A stretch of 64,000 nt of DNA, from the NCBI RefSeq assembly GCF_002102265.1, contig NZ_LQPG01000008.1, forward strand, positions 112,564 to 176,563. Direction: 5' to 3'. Below are positions 46,884 to 59,491 of this stretch, piece after piece (within the stretch, counting starts at the first letter, position 1; every line of letters begins with the position of its first letter). Below the pieces are notes generated by a model. It had not been told where the DNA came from and ran no database searches. It saw nothing but the letters and a program-made list of their open reading frames with translations. A program made the position numbers and the translations under genes. The DNA is from Mycolicibacter longobardus. GTDB taxonomy: Bacteria > Actinomycetota > Actinomycetes > Mycobacteriales > Mycobacteriaceae.

Positions 46884-47540
46884 ATGTTGAACCTTCGTAC
46901 GGTGCCGGTACTCGGTTGTGTCGGTTTGCTGGCCGCCTGCAGCTCTGGCCCTGCGGAGGTCTCCGCCGATATCAGCAAGGTGGTCGAACTCAAGTCCTCC
47001 TTCGGCCCGGCGTTCCAGGTCAAAGATATCGAGCGCACCGGGATCGACCCCAAGCTGCTGGCGGGCACGGCGTTGCCCTCGGGCTTGACCTTCGATCCCC
47101 CGGACTGCTCGAAGTTCGCGGTCAGCCAGCAGTTGCCGCAGGGGGTGCAGGGCAATATGGCCGCCGTCGCCGCTGAGGGCGACGGCAACCGCTTCATCAC
47201 CATCGCCTTGGAGACCTCCGAGCCGGTGCCGGTCAGCGAACCCGGACGCACCTGCCGTCGCATCGGGTTCTCCGGTGGCCAGATGCGCGGCATGATCGAA
47301 ACAGTCGAGGCGCCGCGCATCGACGGGGTGAAGACCCTGGGGGTGCACCGGGTGGTGGAAGCGATCGCCGGCGGCAAGGCGCGGGTCGGTGAGCTCTACA
47401 ACTACGGGGCCTACTTCGGGCCGTACCAGGTGCTGGTCACCGCCAACCCGCTGGTGCTGCCCGACAAGCCCGTTGTTCCCGTCGACACCGCCCGGGCCCG
47501 CGATCTGCTGGTGGCCGCGGTGAACGCGGTGCGCGGCTGA
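46884..47540 (+). CDS. Lipoprotein of the DUF5642 type (Rv0999-like)
   Basis: 218 residues from ATG (MLNLRTVPVLGCVGLLAACSSG). Signal peptide with lipobox LLAAC. The extracytoplasmic domain has KVVELKSSFGPAFQVKDIERTGID and two late cysteines (PPDCSKF, RTCRRIG). A longer in-frame extension exists upstream but lacks a sensible signal start. 44 bp after the acetyltransferase. Confidence 0.88.
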   Translation: MLNLRTVPVLGCVGLLAACSSGPAEVSADISKVVELKSSFGPAFQVKDIERTGIDPKLLAGTALPSGLTFDPPDCSKFAVSQQLPQGVQGNMAAVAAEGDGNRFITIALETSEPVPVSEPGRTCRRIGFSGGQMRGMIETVEAPRIDGVKTLGVHRVVEAIAGGKARVGELYNYGAYFGPYQVLVTANPLVLPDKPVVPVDTARARDLLVAAVNAVRG

Positions 47541-47553
47541 GATGCGGGACTGA

Positions 47554-48153
47554 TCAGCGCACCCCGCGAGGCCGGAACTGGATGCTGATCCGCGGTCCGG
47601 TCGGGACGGCGGTCTTCGGGATCGAGTGCTCCCAGGTCCGCTGACAGGAGCCCCCCATCACCACCAGGTCGCCGTGATGCTGCGCCAACCGCAGTGCGGG
47701 ACCACCGCCGCGCGGCCGCAGGGCAAGGGTGCGGGTGGCGCCGACGCTGACGATCGCGACCATGGTGTCCTGGGTGGCGCCGCGGCCGATGGTGTCGCCG
47801 TGCCAGGCCACGCTGTCGCCGCCGTCGCGGTATAGGCACAGTCCCGCCGTGGTGAACGGCTCGCCGAGTTCCCCGGCGTAGATGTCGTTCAGCCGGCGAC
47901 GAAGCTTCGCAATCGCCGGGTGCGGCGCGTGGCCGCCGGCCAGGTCGTGGAAGCTCACCAGCCTGGGCACATCGAGCACCCGGTCATACATCCGGCGGCG
48001 CTCGGCGCGCCAGGGGATGCTCGACTGCAGTTCGCCGACCAGATCGGCGGTTTCATCAGCCAGCCAGCCGGGGCGGACGTCGAGCCAGGCGCCGTCACCG
48101 AGCTGTCGGCGTTCGCTGAGGTCGAACAGCGACTCCTGTACCGGTATCGCCAC
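47554..48153 (-). CDS. AlkB-like 2-oxoglutarate/Fe(II) dioxygenase (Rv1000c type)
   Basis: 199 residues from GTG (VAIPVQESLFDL). TAGGGT lies 7 nt upstream, which favours this over the GTGs 9 and 21 bp upstream. Catalytic motif HxD is WHGDTIG, distal His in TWEHSIPK and the Arg in RISIQFRPR. Family repairs alkylated DNA or RNA by oxidative dealkylation. It converges with the lipoprotein gene, 13 bp apart. Confidence 0.9.
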   Translation of the reverse strand: MAIPVQESLFDLSERRQLGDGAWLDVRPGWLADETADLVGELQSSIPWRAERRRMYDRVLDVPRLVSFHDLAGGHAPHPAIAKLRRRLNDIYAGELGEPFTTAGLCLYRDGGDSVAWHGDTIGRGATQDTMVAIVSVGATRTLALRPRGGGPALRLAQHHGDLVVMGGSCQRTWEHSIPKTAVPTGPRISIQFRPRGVR

Positions 48154-48210
48154 GGCATGCACCCTATCGCACACCAGTTCGATTCGTCGAGATTGCGGGG
48201 CTGGGCGGCG

Positions 48211-49770
48211 TCAGGACCAGCTGGGCAGCCAGATCTCCATATTCCAGGTGGCCGGCGAGATCGGCACCCCGGTCAGCACCGGATACAGCCAGGCGAAGTT
48301 GGTCAGCACCAAGGCGAGATAACAAGACACCGCGAGCAGCCCGAGGGTCCAGCGCTCCTCGCTGCGGGTGCGGCCGTCGTTCACGATATCGCTGCAGATC
48401 AGCGCCAGCAGCATGACCAAGAACGGCGCCATCGGCACCGCGTAGAAGAAGTACATCTGCCGGCCGATGTCGGCGAACCACGGCAGCCAGCCGGCGCAAT
48501 AGCCCACCAGCGCGGCGGCGTAGCGCCAGTCGTGGCGCACCAGGGACCGCCACAACGCGTAGCCCAGCACCGGCACGGCGAGCCACCACATGGCCGGAGT
48601 GCCCACCATCATCACCGCCTTGACGCAGGACTGCGTGCCGCAGCCGGGAACGTCATGCTGGTCGATCGCGTAGAGCACCGGGCGCAGTGACATCGGCCAG
48701 GCCCACGGCTTGGACTCCCACGGATGGTGGTTGCCGGCGGCGTTCGTCAACCCGGCGTGGAAGTGATACGCCTGGTAGGTGTAGTGCCACAGCGAGCGCA
48801 GCGCGTCGGGCAGCGGGAAGCGACTGTCCGGCCCGATCGATTGCCCCACCTCGTGGCGGTCCACTCCGGTTTCGGAGGCGAACCACCCCGCGTAGGACGC
48901 CAGATACACCCCGAACGGGATCAGCACCATCGCATAGGCGGTAGGGCCGACGTCACGGAACAGCGTCCCCAGCCATGGCCTGCGGACCCGGTACTGGCGG
49001 CGGGCGGCCACGTCGAACGCCAGTGACATCGCGCCGAAGAACACCACGAAATACAGCCCGGACCACTTGGTGGCGCAGGCCAAACCCAGCAGCACCCCGG
49101 CCCCGAAGCGCCACCAGCGCACCCCCAGCCGCGGCCCCCACGGCGTCACGCCGCTGCGGCCGTCGGTCAACACGGTGTGCATCCGCATTCGCACCTGGTC
49201 GCGGTCGACGATCAGCGCCCCGAACGCGGCCACCACGAAGAAGGTCAGGAAACCGTCCAGCAGCGCAGTGCGCGCGGCCACGAAGCTGACCGCGTCGCCG
49301 ACCAGCAGCAGCCCGGCGATCCCCCCGGCCAGGGTGGAGCGGGTCATCCGTCGCACGATCCGCACCAGCAGCGCCACCGTGAGCACCCCCAGCAGCGCAC
49401 TGGTGAACCGCCAGCCCAGTCCGTTGTAGCCGAACAGTGCCTCGCCGATCGCGATCAGATGCTTGCCGACGGGCGGGTGGACCACCAGGCCGTAGCCGGG
49501 ATTGTCCTCGACGCCGTGGTTGTGCAGCATCTGCCAGGCCTGCGGGGCGTAGTGCTTCTCGTCGAAGATCGGCGTGCCTGCATCGGTGGGCGAGTACAGA
49601 TTCGAGAACCGGGTCACTGCGGCCAGCGTCGTCACCGCCGCGGTCACCGCCCAGCCGCGGGCACGGTCGATCGGCCCGAAATCGGCCACCGGCACCAGCA
49701 GCCCCGGGCTGATCACGGGAGCGGTGCGCTCGGATACGGCCGCGGGCCGGGCAGCGGTCGGAGCGCTCAT
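48211..49770 (-). CDS. pmt: Protein O-mannosyltransferase
   Basis: 519 residues from ATG 49770 (MSAPTAARPAAV). GT-C fold with many membrane helices. First loop contains TPIFDEKHYAPQAW with the catalytic DE. Also NPGYGLVVHPPVGKHLIAIGEALFG and TWNMEIWLPSW at the end. Transfers mannose from polyprenol-phosphate-mannose to exported proteins (Rv1002c). The larger open frame to 50976 is shadow of rsmI. Promoter overlaps that of rsmI. Confidence 0.95.
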   Translation of the reverse strand: MSAPTAARPAAVSERTAPVISPGLLVPVADFGPIDRARGWAVTAAVTTLAAVTRFSNLYSPTDAGTPIFDEKHYAPQAWQMLHNHGVEDNPGYGLVVHPPVGKHLIAIGEALFGYNGLGWRFTSALLGVLTVALLVRIVRRMTRSTLAGGIAGLLLVGDAVSFVAARTALLDGFLTFFVVAAFGALIVDRDQVRMRMHTVLTDGRSGVTPWGPRLGVRWWRFGAGVLLGLACATKWSGLYFVVFFGAMSLAFDVAARRQYRVRRPWLGTLFRDVGPTAYAMVLIPFGVYLASYAGWFASETGVDRHEVGQSIGPDSRFPLPDALRSLWHYTYQAYHFHAGLTNAAGNHHPWESKPWAWPMSLRPVLYAIDQHDVPGCGTQSCVKAVMMVGTPAMWWLAVPVLGYALWRSLVRHDWRYAAALVGYCAGWLPWFADIGRQMYFFYAVPMAPFLVMLLALICSDIVNDGRTRSEERWTLGLLAVSCYLALVLTNFAWLYPVLTGVPISPATWNMEIWLPSWS

Positions 49771-49794
49771 CCCCACGATCGTAGGCTGTGCGCC
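49771..49794. promoter_or_regulatory. Overlapping divergent leaderless promoters of pmt and rsmI
   Basis: Only 24 bp separate the start codons. Plus strand: TAGGCT (49782-49787), 7 nt, ATG of rsmI. Minus strand: TACGAT (49783-49778), 7 nt, ATG of pmt. The two -10 boxes share 2 bp, so the polymerases cannot bind at once. Confidence 0.75.
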
Positions 49795-50631
49795 ATGCCC
49801 GATGGTCGATTGCTGCTGGGTGCCACCCCGTTGGGCCAGCCCGCCGACGCCTCGCCACGACTGGTCGCCGCGCTGGGCACCGCCGACGTGGTGGCCGCCG
49901 AGGACACCCGGCGGCTGCGGACGCTGGCCAAGGCGCTCGACGTGCACATCACCGGCCGGGTGGTCAGCCTGTTCGACGCCAACGAGGCGTCGCGGGTGCC
50001 GGCGCTGCTGGCCGACGTCGAAGCCGGGGCGACCGTGCTGGTGGTCAGCGATGCCGGGATGCCGCTGATCAGCGACCCGGGCTACCGGCTGGTGGCCGCA
50101 TGCGCCGACGCGGGGTTGCCGGTGAGCTGCCTGCCGGGCCCGTCGGCGGTGACGACCGCGCTGGCGGTGTCCGGGCTGGCCTCGGAGAGGTTCTGCTTCG
50201 AGGGTTTCGCGCCGCGTAAGCAGGCCGCGCGCCGCACGTGGCTGGCGTCGCTGGCCGATGAACGACGTACGTGTGTGTTCTTCGAGTCGCCGCGGCGGCT
50301 GGCGGACTGTCTGCGCGACGCGGTCGCCGAACTCGGCGGCGAACGCCGCGCGGTGGTCTGCCGGGAGCTGACCAAGACCCATGAGGAGGTGCTGCGCGGG
50401 ACGCTGGCCGAGCTGGCGGACTGGGCGGTCGACGGCGTGCTGGGGGAGATCACCGTGGTGCTGGCGGGGGCGACCCCGCGCGCCGACCTGCCGGCGTTGG
50501 TCGCCGAGGTCAACCGGCTGACGGGCGACGGCATGCGGGTCAAGGACGCCTGCGCGCAGGTGATCGCCGCGGCGCCGAGTGCGGTGTCGCGCCGCGAGCT
50601 CTACGACGCGGTGCTGCGTTCCCGGGACTGA
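49795..50631 (+). CDS. rsmI: 16S rRNA (cytidine-1402) 2'-O-methyltransferase RsmI
   Basis: 278 residues. Tetrapyrrole-methylase fold: LLLGATPLGQPADASPRLVAALGTADVVAAEDTRR, VVSDAGMPLISDPGYRLVAACADAGLPVSCLPGPSA, and FEGFAPRK. Methylates C1402 of 16S rRNA (Rv1003). The 3' end overlaps the convergent pabB by 31 bp. Confidence 0.95.
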   Translation: MPDGRLLLGATPLGQPADASPRLVAALGTADVVAAEDTRRLRTLAKALDVHITGRVVSLFDANEASRVPALLADVEAGATVLVVSDAGMPLISDPGYRLVAACADAGLPVSCLPGPSAVTTALAVSGLASERFCFEGFAPRKQAARRTWLASLADERRTCVFFESPRRLADCLRDAVAELGGERRAVVCRELTKTHEEVLRGTLAELADWAVDGVLGEITVVLAGATPRADLPALVAEVNRLTGDGMRVKDACAQVIAAAPSAVSRRELYDAVLRSRD

Positions 50632-51854
50632 TCGGCAGCGACGATCGGGGCGGCTTTGTGCAGGCACTCCTGCCATTCGGCGTCGACGTCGGAGTCCGCG
50701 GTGATACCGCCGCCGACCCCGAGCACCGCGCCGCCGGCGGCGTCGAACTCCACGGTGCGGATCGCGACGTTGAGTTCGCAGCCGGCCACCGGCGACGCCA
50801 GGCCCACCGTTCCGCAGTAGGCGCCGCGGCGATACGGCTCCCACTGCGAAAGTAGCTGGCGGGCACGGTGTTTGGGGGTTCCGGTCACCGACGCGGGCGG
50901 GAACGCTGCCTCCAGGAGCTCCGCCATACCCAGCTGCGTCGGCACTCGGGCCGACACCGTCGACACCAGATGCCACACGCCCGGGGCGGGCCGCACCGCC
51001 AACAGCTCGGGCACCGTGACGGTGCCGGTGACCGCCACCCGGCCCAGGTCGTTGCGGACCAGATCCACGATCATGATGTTCTCCGCCACGTCCTTGGCCG
51101 AGGCGCGCAGCGCCGAGGGCCGGGCGTCCAGCGGCAGCGTGCCCTTGATCGGGCTGGAGGCCACGATCTCACCGCGGCGGCGCAGGAACAGCTCGGGCGA
51201 CAGTGAGGCCACCGCACCCCAGTCGCCGGCGACGTAGGCGGCACGCGCGGGACCGGTGCGCGCCACCGCGTCGGCGAAGAAGTCCAGGGGGTCGCCCGTC
51301 ACGGTCCCGGTGAAGCGGGTGCACACACAGGCCTGATACACCTCACCGGCCCGGATGGCCTCCAGGCAGGCCAGCACCCCGGCGCGGTGCGCCTGCCGGT
51401 CCGGGGTCTCCCAGAAGATGCGGCATCCGCGGGCCGGCGCGGGCATGGTCAGCGCTTCGGCCAGCCAGCCCGGCATCGAGGCGCCCGACAGGCTCTCGAA
51501 CCACCACCGGCCCTCGTCGTCAAGGCGCAGCACGCAGTCGGTCCAGCCGCCGGCGGCCTCGGGGATGCGGGGGCCCCGGCCGTCGGCGCCGGGGTCGGGG
51601 TAGGACAGATATCCGATCCAGCCGCCGCCCACCGCGCCGGACTGCGCACCGGCTGCCTGCGCACCGTTGAGATCAAACACCTCGCCGGGTTCTACCGGCT
51701 CGACGGCCACGCTGGGGGCGATCACCGCCTGGGCGCCGAACCACTCCCCGGTCAGTGCGGCCGGCGGCGGGAGCCCGCACCGGACGGTGGCGTCGCCGAC
51801 CGCGCGCAGCACCTCCGGTGCCGTGCCCAGGTCGCCGAGCCGCTCGATTCGCAC
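50601..51854 (-). CDS. pabB: Aminodeoxychorismate synthase component I
   Basis: 417 residues from GTG (VRIERLGDLGTAPEVL). Chorismate-binding motifs: GEVYQACVCTRFTG, ASLSPELFLRRRGEIVASSPIKGTLPLD, IMIVDLVRNDLGRVA, and ASVTGTPKHRARQLLSQWEPYRRGAYCGTVG. Converts chorismate to 4-amino-4-deoxychorismate with a glutaminase partner, for folate. Synteny with Rv1005c. Confidence 0.93.
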   Translation of the reverse strand: MRIERLGDLGTAPEVLRAVGDATVRCGLPPPAALTGEWFGAQAVIAPSVAVEPVEPGEVFDLNGAQAAGAQSGAVGGGWIGYLSYPDPGADGRGPRIPEAAGGWTDCVLRLDDEGRWWFESLSGASMPGWLAEALTMPAPARGCRIFWETPDRQAHRAGVLACLEAIRAGEVYQACVCTRFTGTVTGDPLDFFADAVARTGPARAAYVAGDWGAVASLSPELFLRRRGEIVASSPIKGTLPLDARPSALRASAKDVAENIMIVDLVRNDLGRVAVTGTVTVPELLAVRPAPGVWHLVSTVSARVPTQLGMAELLEAAFPPASVTGTPKHRARQLLSQWEPYRRGAYCGTVGLASPVAGCELNVAIRTVEFDAAGGAVLGVGGGITADSDVDAEWQECLHKAAPIVAADQSRERSTAS

Positions 51855-51875
51855 GGCACCAGCTTGTCAGACATC

Positions 51876-52772
51876 TCAACCGCGGGTGATCTCCCGGGCG
51901 CCCGCCAGCGCCGCCAGCTTGTCCGGGTTGCGCATCGCGTAGACGTTGGTGATCAGGCCGTCGATGATCTCGAAGGTGAACACGCCCTCCAACAGGTCAG
52001 CGTTGTAGAGCAGCACCGCGGGGGCGGAGTTGCAGACCCCCATCGCCATCCGGATATCGGGCATCTGCGCTCCCTGCCGCAGCAGGCCGATGATGGTCCG
52101 GGCGACCTTGTCTGCTCCGACGATCGGCCGCCGTGCCGCGCTGGCCTTGCCGCCGCTGTCGGCGGTCCACACCACATCGGGCGCCAGCATGGACAGCACG
52201 GTCGTGATGTCCCCGCCGGCCGCCGCGGTCAGGAACTCCGCGGTGACCCGAGCGCTGTGCTCCGGGTCCACCGGGGTGTACCGCGGCCGCCGGGCCTGGA
52301 CGTGCCCGCGGGCCCGATGCGCGACCTGACGGGCCGTTGCCGCCGATTTGCCGACCGCGGCCGCGATCTCGTCGTAGTCGAACCCGAACACATCGCGCAG
52401 CACGAACACCGCGCGCTCATCGGGGCTGAGCGTCTCCAGCACCACCAGCATGGCCATCGAGACCGATTCGGCCAGAACGACATCGGCAGAGGGGTCCTGT
52501 TCGGTGAGCAGCAGCGGCTCGGGCAGCCACGGTCCGACGTACTCCTCGCGGCGCCGGGCGTCTGCCCGCAGCGCGTTGAGCGCCTGGCGGGTGACCAGGC
52601 TGGCCAGATACGCCTTGATGTCGCGGACCTGCGCCAGGTCGACCTCCGCCCAGCGCAGGTAACTGTCCTGCAGTACGTCGTCGGATTCGGTCGCCGAGCC
52701 CAGGATCTCGTAGGCGATGGTGAACAGCAGCGGCCGCAGCTCGGTGAACCGGTCGGCGTGTTCGCTCGTCAC
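51876..52772 (-). CDS. ECF sigma factor, ECF41/SigJ-like
   Basis: 298 residues from GTG (VTSEHADRFTELRPLLFTIAYEILGS). Sigma region 2 (about 10-80) and region 4 (about 105-165, LSPDERAVFVLRDVFGFDYDEIAAAVGKSAATARQVAHRAR). A C-terminal SnoaL-like domain has the NPDKL motif (RNPDKLAAL) that is diagnostic of ECF41. In this group the C-terminal domain acts as a built-in modulator instead of an anti-sigma factor. It overlaps the oxidoreductase gene upstream by 4 bp. Confidence 0.92.
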   Translation of the reverse strand: MTSEHADRFTELRPLLFTIAYEILGSATESDDVLQDSYLRWAEVDLAQVRDIKAYLASLVTRQALNALRADARRREEYVGPWLPEPLLLTEQDPSADVVLAESVSMAMLVVLETLSPDERAVFVLRDVFGFDYDEIAAAVGKSAATARQVAHRARGHVQARRPRYTPVDPEHSARVTAEFLTAAAGGDITTVLSMLAPDVVWTADSGGKASAARRPIVGADKVARTIIGLLRQGAQMPDIRMAMGVCNSAPAVLLYNADLLEGVFTFEIIDGLITNVYAMRNPDKLAALAGAREITRG

Positions 52773-53938
52773 ACCGCAGCCTCCCGTTCCGCTTGCCTGA
52801 TCTGGGCTGCCCGGTCGCCCTTCATCCAACGGTACGAGCCGGGCTTGGCCGCCTCGCCGCGAATCCACTTCACGGTGAATCGGCAGATCGACTCTTTGAC
52901 CACGGCACCGAGCCGGCCGCCGACGAACGCCCTGATCGGGGTGTCGTCGCGGCGGGACAACTGAACGGTGGCCGCCTGCCGGCCCACGCTGATGCACTGG
53001 GCGGCGAACGCCTGGTCCAGCGCTGCCGGTGAGGTGCCGTCGATCCGGGCCAGCACGGTATTGGCGGCTTGGGCCCCCAACGGCAGGGCGGCCTGGCAGC
53101 TCATCCGCAACGGCTGTCCCGACGGTGCGACCGCATCCCCGGCCGCGACGATCCACGGGTTGTCGACGCTGGTCAGGGTTTCGTCGGTGAGCAGCCGGCC
53201 CAGCCCGTCGGTGGCCAGTCCGCTGGCCGCAGCCAGGTCCGGCACGCCGAAGCCCGCCGTCCAGACGGTCACCGCGCTGGGCAGCACCGTGCCGTCGTGC
53301 AGCACCAGAGAATCGGCCTGCACCTGCGCGACGATCGCGGCCTCGAGCACGTCGACACCCAGCTTGTGCAGCGCCTTGGCCACCGAGCGGCATCCCGCCG
53401 CGTGCAGTGACGGTCCCAGCATCTCGCCGCAGACCAGGGTGACCGCCCGACCCTGCCCGGCCAGTTCGGAGGCCGCCTCGATTCCGGTCAGCCCACCGCC
53501 GACCACGGTCACCGGGGCGTCCGGTTCCAGCTCGCCGAGCCGGTCCAGCAGCCGCTGCGCATGCTCCAATTCACTGATGGAATACGCGAATTCGGCCGCA
53601 CCGGGAACAGTCGGGGTGATCGCGCCGGTGCTGCCCACCGCGTAGATGAGGTAGTCGTAGCGCAGTGCGGTGCCCGAGGCCAGCTGGATCCGGCGATCGT
53701 TGGCGTCGATCCGGGTGGCGGAGTCGACGATCAGCGAGACGCCGTCACCCAGCAGCTCCGGGTAGTCGATGGTGGCCGTCCCGGTGCCGGCCACGTACTG
53801 GTGCAGCCGGATCCGCTCGACGAACTGCGGGCGCGGGTTGATCAGGGTGATGTCGACGCCGGGGTGCCGGCGCAGCCGGTTGGCGGCCAGGGTGCCGGCG
53901 TAGCCGCCGCCGACGATGACGACCTGGATGCGGGTCAT
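52769..53938 (-). CDS. FAD-dependent NAD(P)H oxidoreductase (NDH-2-like)
   Basis: 389 residues. FAD motif VVIVGGGYAGTLAANRLRRH at the N-terminus, NAD(P) motif VTVVGGGLTGIEAASELA near residue 145, and VAAGDAVAPSG. The 4-bp overlap with the sigma gene fits ECF41 clusters, where the partner is commonly a small redox enzyme and probable regulon member. Electron acceptor unknown. Confidence 0.92.
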   Translation of the reverse strand: MTRIQVVIVGGGYAGTLAANRLRRHPGVDITLINPRPQFVERIRLHQYVAGTGTATIDYPELLGDGVSLIVDSATRIDANDRRIQLASGTALRYDYLIYAVGSTGAITPTVPGAAEFAYSISELEHAQRLLDRLGELEPDAPVTVVGGGLTGIEAASELAGQGRAVTLVCGEMLGPSLHAAGCRSVAKALHKLGVDVLEAAIVAQVQADSLVLHDGTVLPSAVTVWTAGFGVPDLAAASGLATDGLGRLLTDETLTSVDNPWIVAAGDAVAPSGQPLRMSCQAALPLGAQAANTVLARIDGTSPAALDQAFAAQCISVGRQAATVQLSRRDDTPIRAFVGGRLGAVVKESICRFTVKWIRGEAAKPGSYRWMKGDRAAQIRQAEREAAV

Positions 53939-54028
53939 GGGGTGCTCCTGTCTGTCGGGTGGTTATGCCCTCAAGACACCGCGCGCGGCCCAGATGTGAC
54001 AGGGTGTGACCCGCCTCACCGCTCGCCG

Positions 54029-55579
54029 TCACTGGTAGCGCGGAAACACCCCGGACGGCGCCGGCAGGGAACGCCCCGGAGTCAGCCGCTGGGACACGGC
54101 GGTGAACATCCGCTGGTCATCGGGCTGCCCCAGCAGGCCCAGCAGCTTGCCCGCCGATTCGGGCATCACCGGCTGCACCAGCAGCGCCGCGATCCGCACC
54201 ACCTCCAGGGTGGTGTACAAGACGGTGCCGAAGCGGGCCTGATCGGTCGCGGACTCGCTCTTGGCCAGCTTCCACGGCTCCTGGGCGGAGAAATACCGGT
54301 TGGCCGCGCCCAGCATCAGCCAGATCGCCTCCAACCCCAGGTGCATGGCCTGCGCGCCGAAGGCCGCCCGCACCTTCTCCAGCAACCCGTCGGCCAGCGC
54401 CAGCAGCTCGTCGTCGTCGCCGGTCGTGGCCGTCGGCTCAGGCACCACCCCGTCCAGGTTCTTGGCCACCATGGACAGCGAACGCTGCGCCAGGTTGCCC
54501 AGCTCGTTGGCCAGATCGGCGTTGACGCGGCTGACCACCGCCTCATCGGAGATGCTGCCGTCCTGGCCGAAGGGGATCTCTCGCAGCAGGAAATACCGCA
54601 CCTGGTCGACGCCGTACTTCTCGACGAACTCCACCGGGTCGATGACGTTGCCCACCGACTTGCTCATCTTCTCGCCGCTGTTGAGCAGGAAGCCGTGCGC
54701 GAAAACCTTGCGCGGCAACTCGATTCCCGCCGACATCAGAAACGCCGGCCAGTACACGGTGTGGAACCGGATGATGTCCTTGCCGATCATGTGCAGATCG
54801 GCCGGCCAGTATCGCCGGAAGGACTCGGAGTCGGTGTCGGGATAGCCCACCCCGGTCAGGTAGTTGGTCAGGGCGTCCACCCACACGTACATCACGTGGT
54901 CGGGATGGCCGGGCACCGGAACTCCCCAGTCGAAGGACGTCCGGGAGATCGACAGGTCCCGCAGCCCGCCGGAGACGAAGCTGACCACCTCGTTGCGGCG
55001 CACCTCCGGTGCGATGAAGTCCGGGTTCGCCTCGTAGTGCGCCAGCAGCTTGTCGGTGTAGGCCGACAGCCGGAAGAAGTAGGTCTGCTCCTCGGTCCAG
55101 GTCACCGGCGCCCCGGTTTCGTTCGCCACCCGCGAGCCGTCTTCGGCGACCCGGGTCTCGCCCTCGGTGAAGAACCGCTCGTCGCGCACCGAGTACCAGC
55201 CGGAGTAGGCGTCCAGGTAGATATCCCCGGCGTCGGCCATCCGCTGCCAGATCGCCTTGGACGCCTCCAGGTGATCGGCGTCGGTGGTGCGGATGAACCG
55301 GTCGAAGGAGATGTTGAGCTTCTCCTGCAGACGCTGGAAGACATCGGAGTTGCGCCGCGCCAGCTCCGCGGTGGGAATGCCTTCGGCCGCGGCGGTCTCG
55401 GCCATTTTCAGCCCGTGCTCGTCGGTGCCGGTCAGATACCGCACGTCGAATCCGTCGAGCCGGTGGAACCGGGCGATCGCGTCGGTGGCGATGTACTCGT
55501 AGGCGTGGCCGATGTGCGGGTCACCGTTTGGGTAGGTGATCGCGGTGGTGACGTAGAAAGGCTGCGTTTTTCTCATCAC
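54029..55579 (-). CDS. metG: Methionyl-tRNA synthetase
   Basis: 516 residues. HIGH motif in [28 protein letters not shown] motif in [17 protein letters not shown], and the helical anticodon-binding domain. It starts at GTG 55579 or ATG 55576; AAGGTGG upstream is a fair RBS for the latter. No C-terminal tRNA-binding extension, as in mycobacteria. Corresponds to Rv1007c. Divergent from tatD with 21 bp between starts. Confidence 0.97.
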   Translation of the reverse strand: MMRKTQPFYVTTAITYPNGDPHIGHAYEYIATDAIARFHRLDGFDVRYLTGTDEHGLKMAETAAAEGIPTAELARRNSDVFQRLQEKLNISFDRFIRTTDADHLEASKAIWQRMADAGDIYLDAYSGWYSVRDERFFTEGETRVAEDGSRVANETGAPVTWTEEQTYFFRLSAYTDKLLAHYEANPDFIAPEVRRNEVVSFVSGGLRDLSISRTSFDWGVPVPGHPDHVMYVWVDALTNYLTGVGYPDTDSESFRRYWPADLHMIGKDIIRFHTVYWPAFLMSAGIELPRKVFAHGFLLNSGEKMSKSVGNVIDPVEFVEKYGVDQVRYFLLREIPFGQDGSISDEAVVSRVNADLANELGNLAQRSLSMVAKNLDGVVPEPTATTGDDDELLALADGLLEKVRAAFGAQAMHLGLEAIWLMLGAANRYFSAQEPWKLAKSESATDQARFGTVLYTTLEVVRIAALLVQPVMPESAGKLLGLLGQPDDQRMFTAVSQRLTPGRSLPAPSGVFPRYQ

Positions 55580-55600
55580 TCGCCACCTTATTGTGTGCGG

Positions 55601-58506
<2,906 letters not shown>

Positions 58507-58522
<16 letters not shown>

Positions 58523-59337
58523 TCGGAACGCTCGGAATGCGAAGACAACGCCCGGGACAACTCATCGACAAACTCGGCACAGGACTCGTAGCGCCGTGCC
58601 GGGAACTTCGCCATGGCCCGCTCCATCACACCGTCGACGGCCCGCGACGCCCAGTCGAGCGTGTCGGAGATGGGTGGCGGCAGCAGCCGCAGGTGCGCAT
58701 CCACCAGTTCGGCTGCGCTGTGCGCGGGGAAGGGCGGGGCCCCGGTGAGCAGCTCGACCGCCGTGCAGGCCAGCGCGTACTCATCGGTGGCCGCCGACGG
58801 TGCCTTGCCGCGCAGGATCTCAGGAGCGGTGTAGGGCAGCGAAACCTCGGGATTGCGTTGCCGGTGCCACACATCGTCGACGACGGCATGCGCCGACCCG
58901 AAGTCGATCAGCACCGCCCCGGCCCGGCCGAAGTCCCCGGAGATCAGGATGTTGGCGGGTTTGACGTCGCAGTGCACGATGCCGCGGTGGTGCGCGTAGT
59001 CGAGTGCGTCGGCGATCTGGGCCAGTGCGGCCAATCGGTCCTCGAGGGTGTGCAACCGGGTCACGTTGCCCCCCTCCACAAACTGCATCGCCAGCCAGAA
59101 CGGCCCGTGCCGGTAGACCGTGACGATATTGGGGTGATCGAGCGCGCCCGCGAACGCGAACTCCCGTTCCAGCCGTTCCTGCTCGGCGGGGGTGCGATGC
59201 GACTCGTCGATGACCTTCAATGCCACCGGGGCGACGGGGTCAGTTCGATGATGGGCCCGGTAGACGGCCGCGTGCCCGCCGCGCCCGACTTCGCGGTCGA
59301 TCACGTAGCCGCCGAAGTCGACACCGGCGTCGCCCAT
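58507..59337 (-). CDS. Soluble serine/threonine protein kinase
   Basis: 276 residues from ATG 59337 ([14 protein letters not shown]); the open frame extends further but the kinase domain starts here. Motifs: [12 protein letters not shown] (Gly loop), VALKVID (Lys), [10 protein letters not shown] (catalytic loop with Cys in place of Arg), IDFGSAHAV (DFG). [11 protein letters not shown] (APE) follows. No membrane segment or sensor domain is seen, unlike most mycobacterial PknA-L. Substrate unknown. Confidence 0.9.
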
Positions 59338-59491
59338 GGCCTCAAGGTTATGGGGGGCGGCGCCGAGTTGTGCGCCCAACGACGGTGCATGACAAAAAGC
59401 TAAGAGAGACATGATCGAATAGCAAAAAATCAATGACATTTCGCTGGCGTGGGGTCATAATCGACCCAACTTCGCCGCCGGGAGGTCATCC

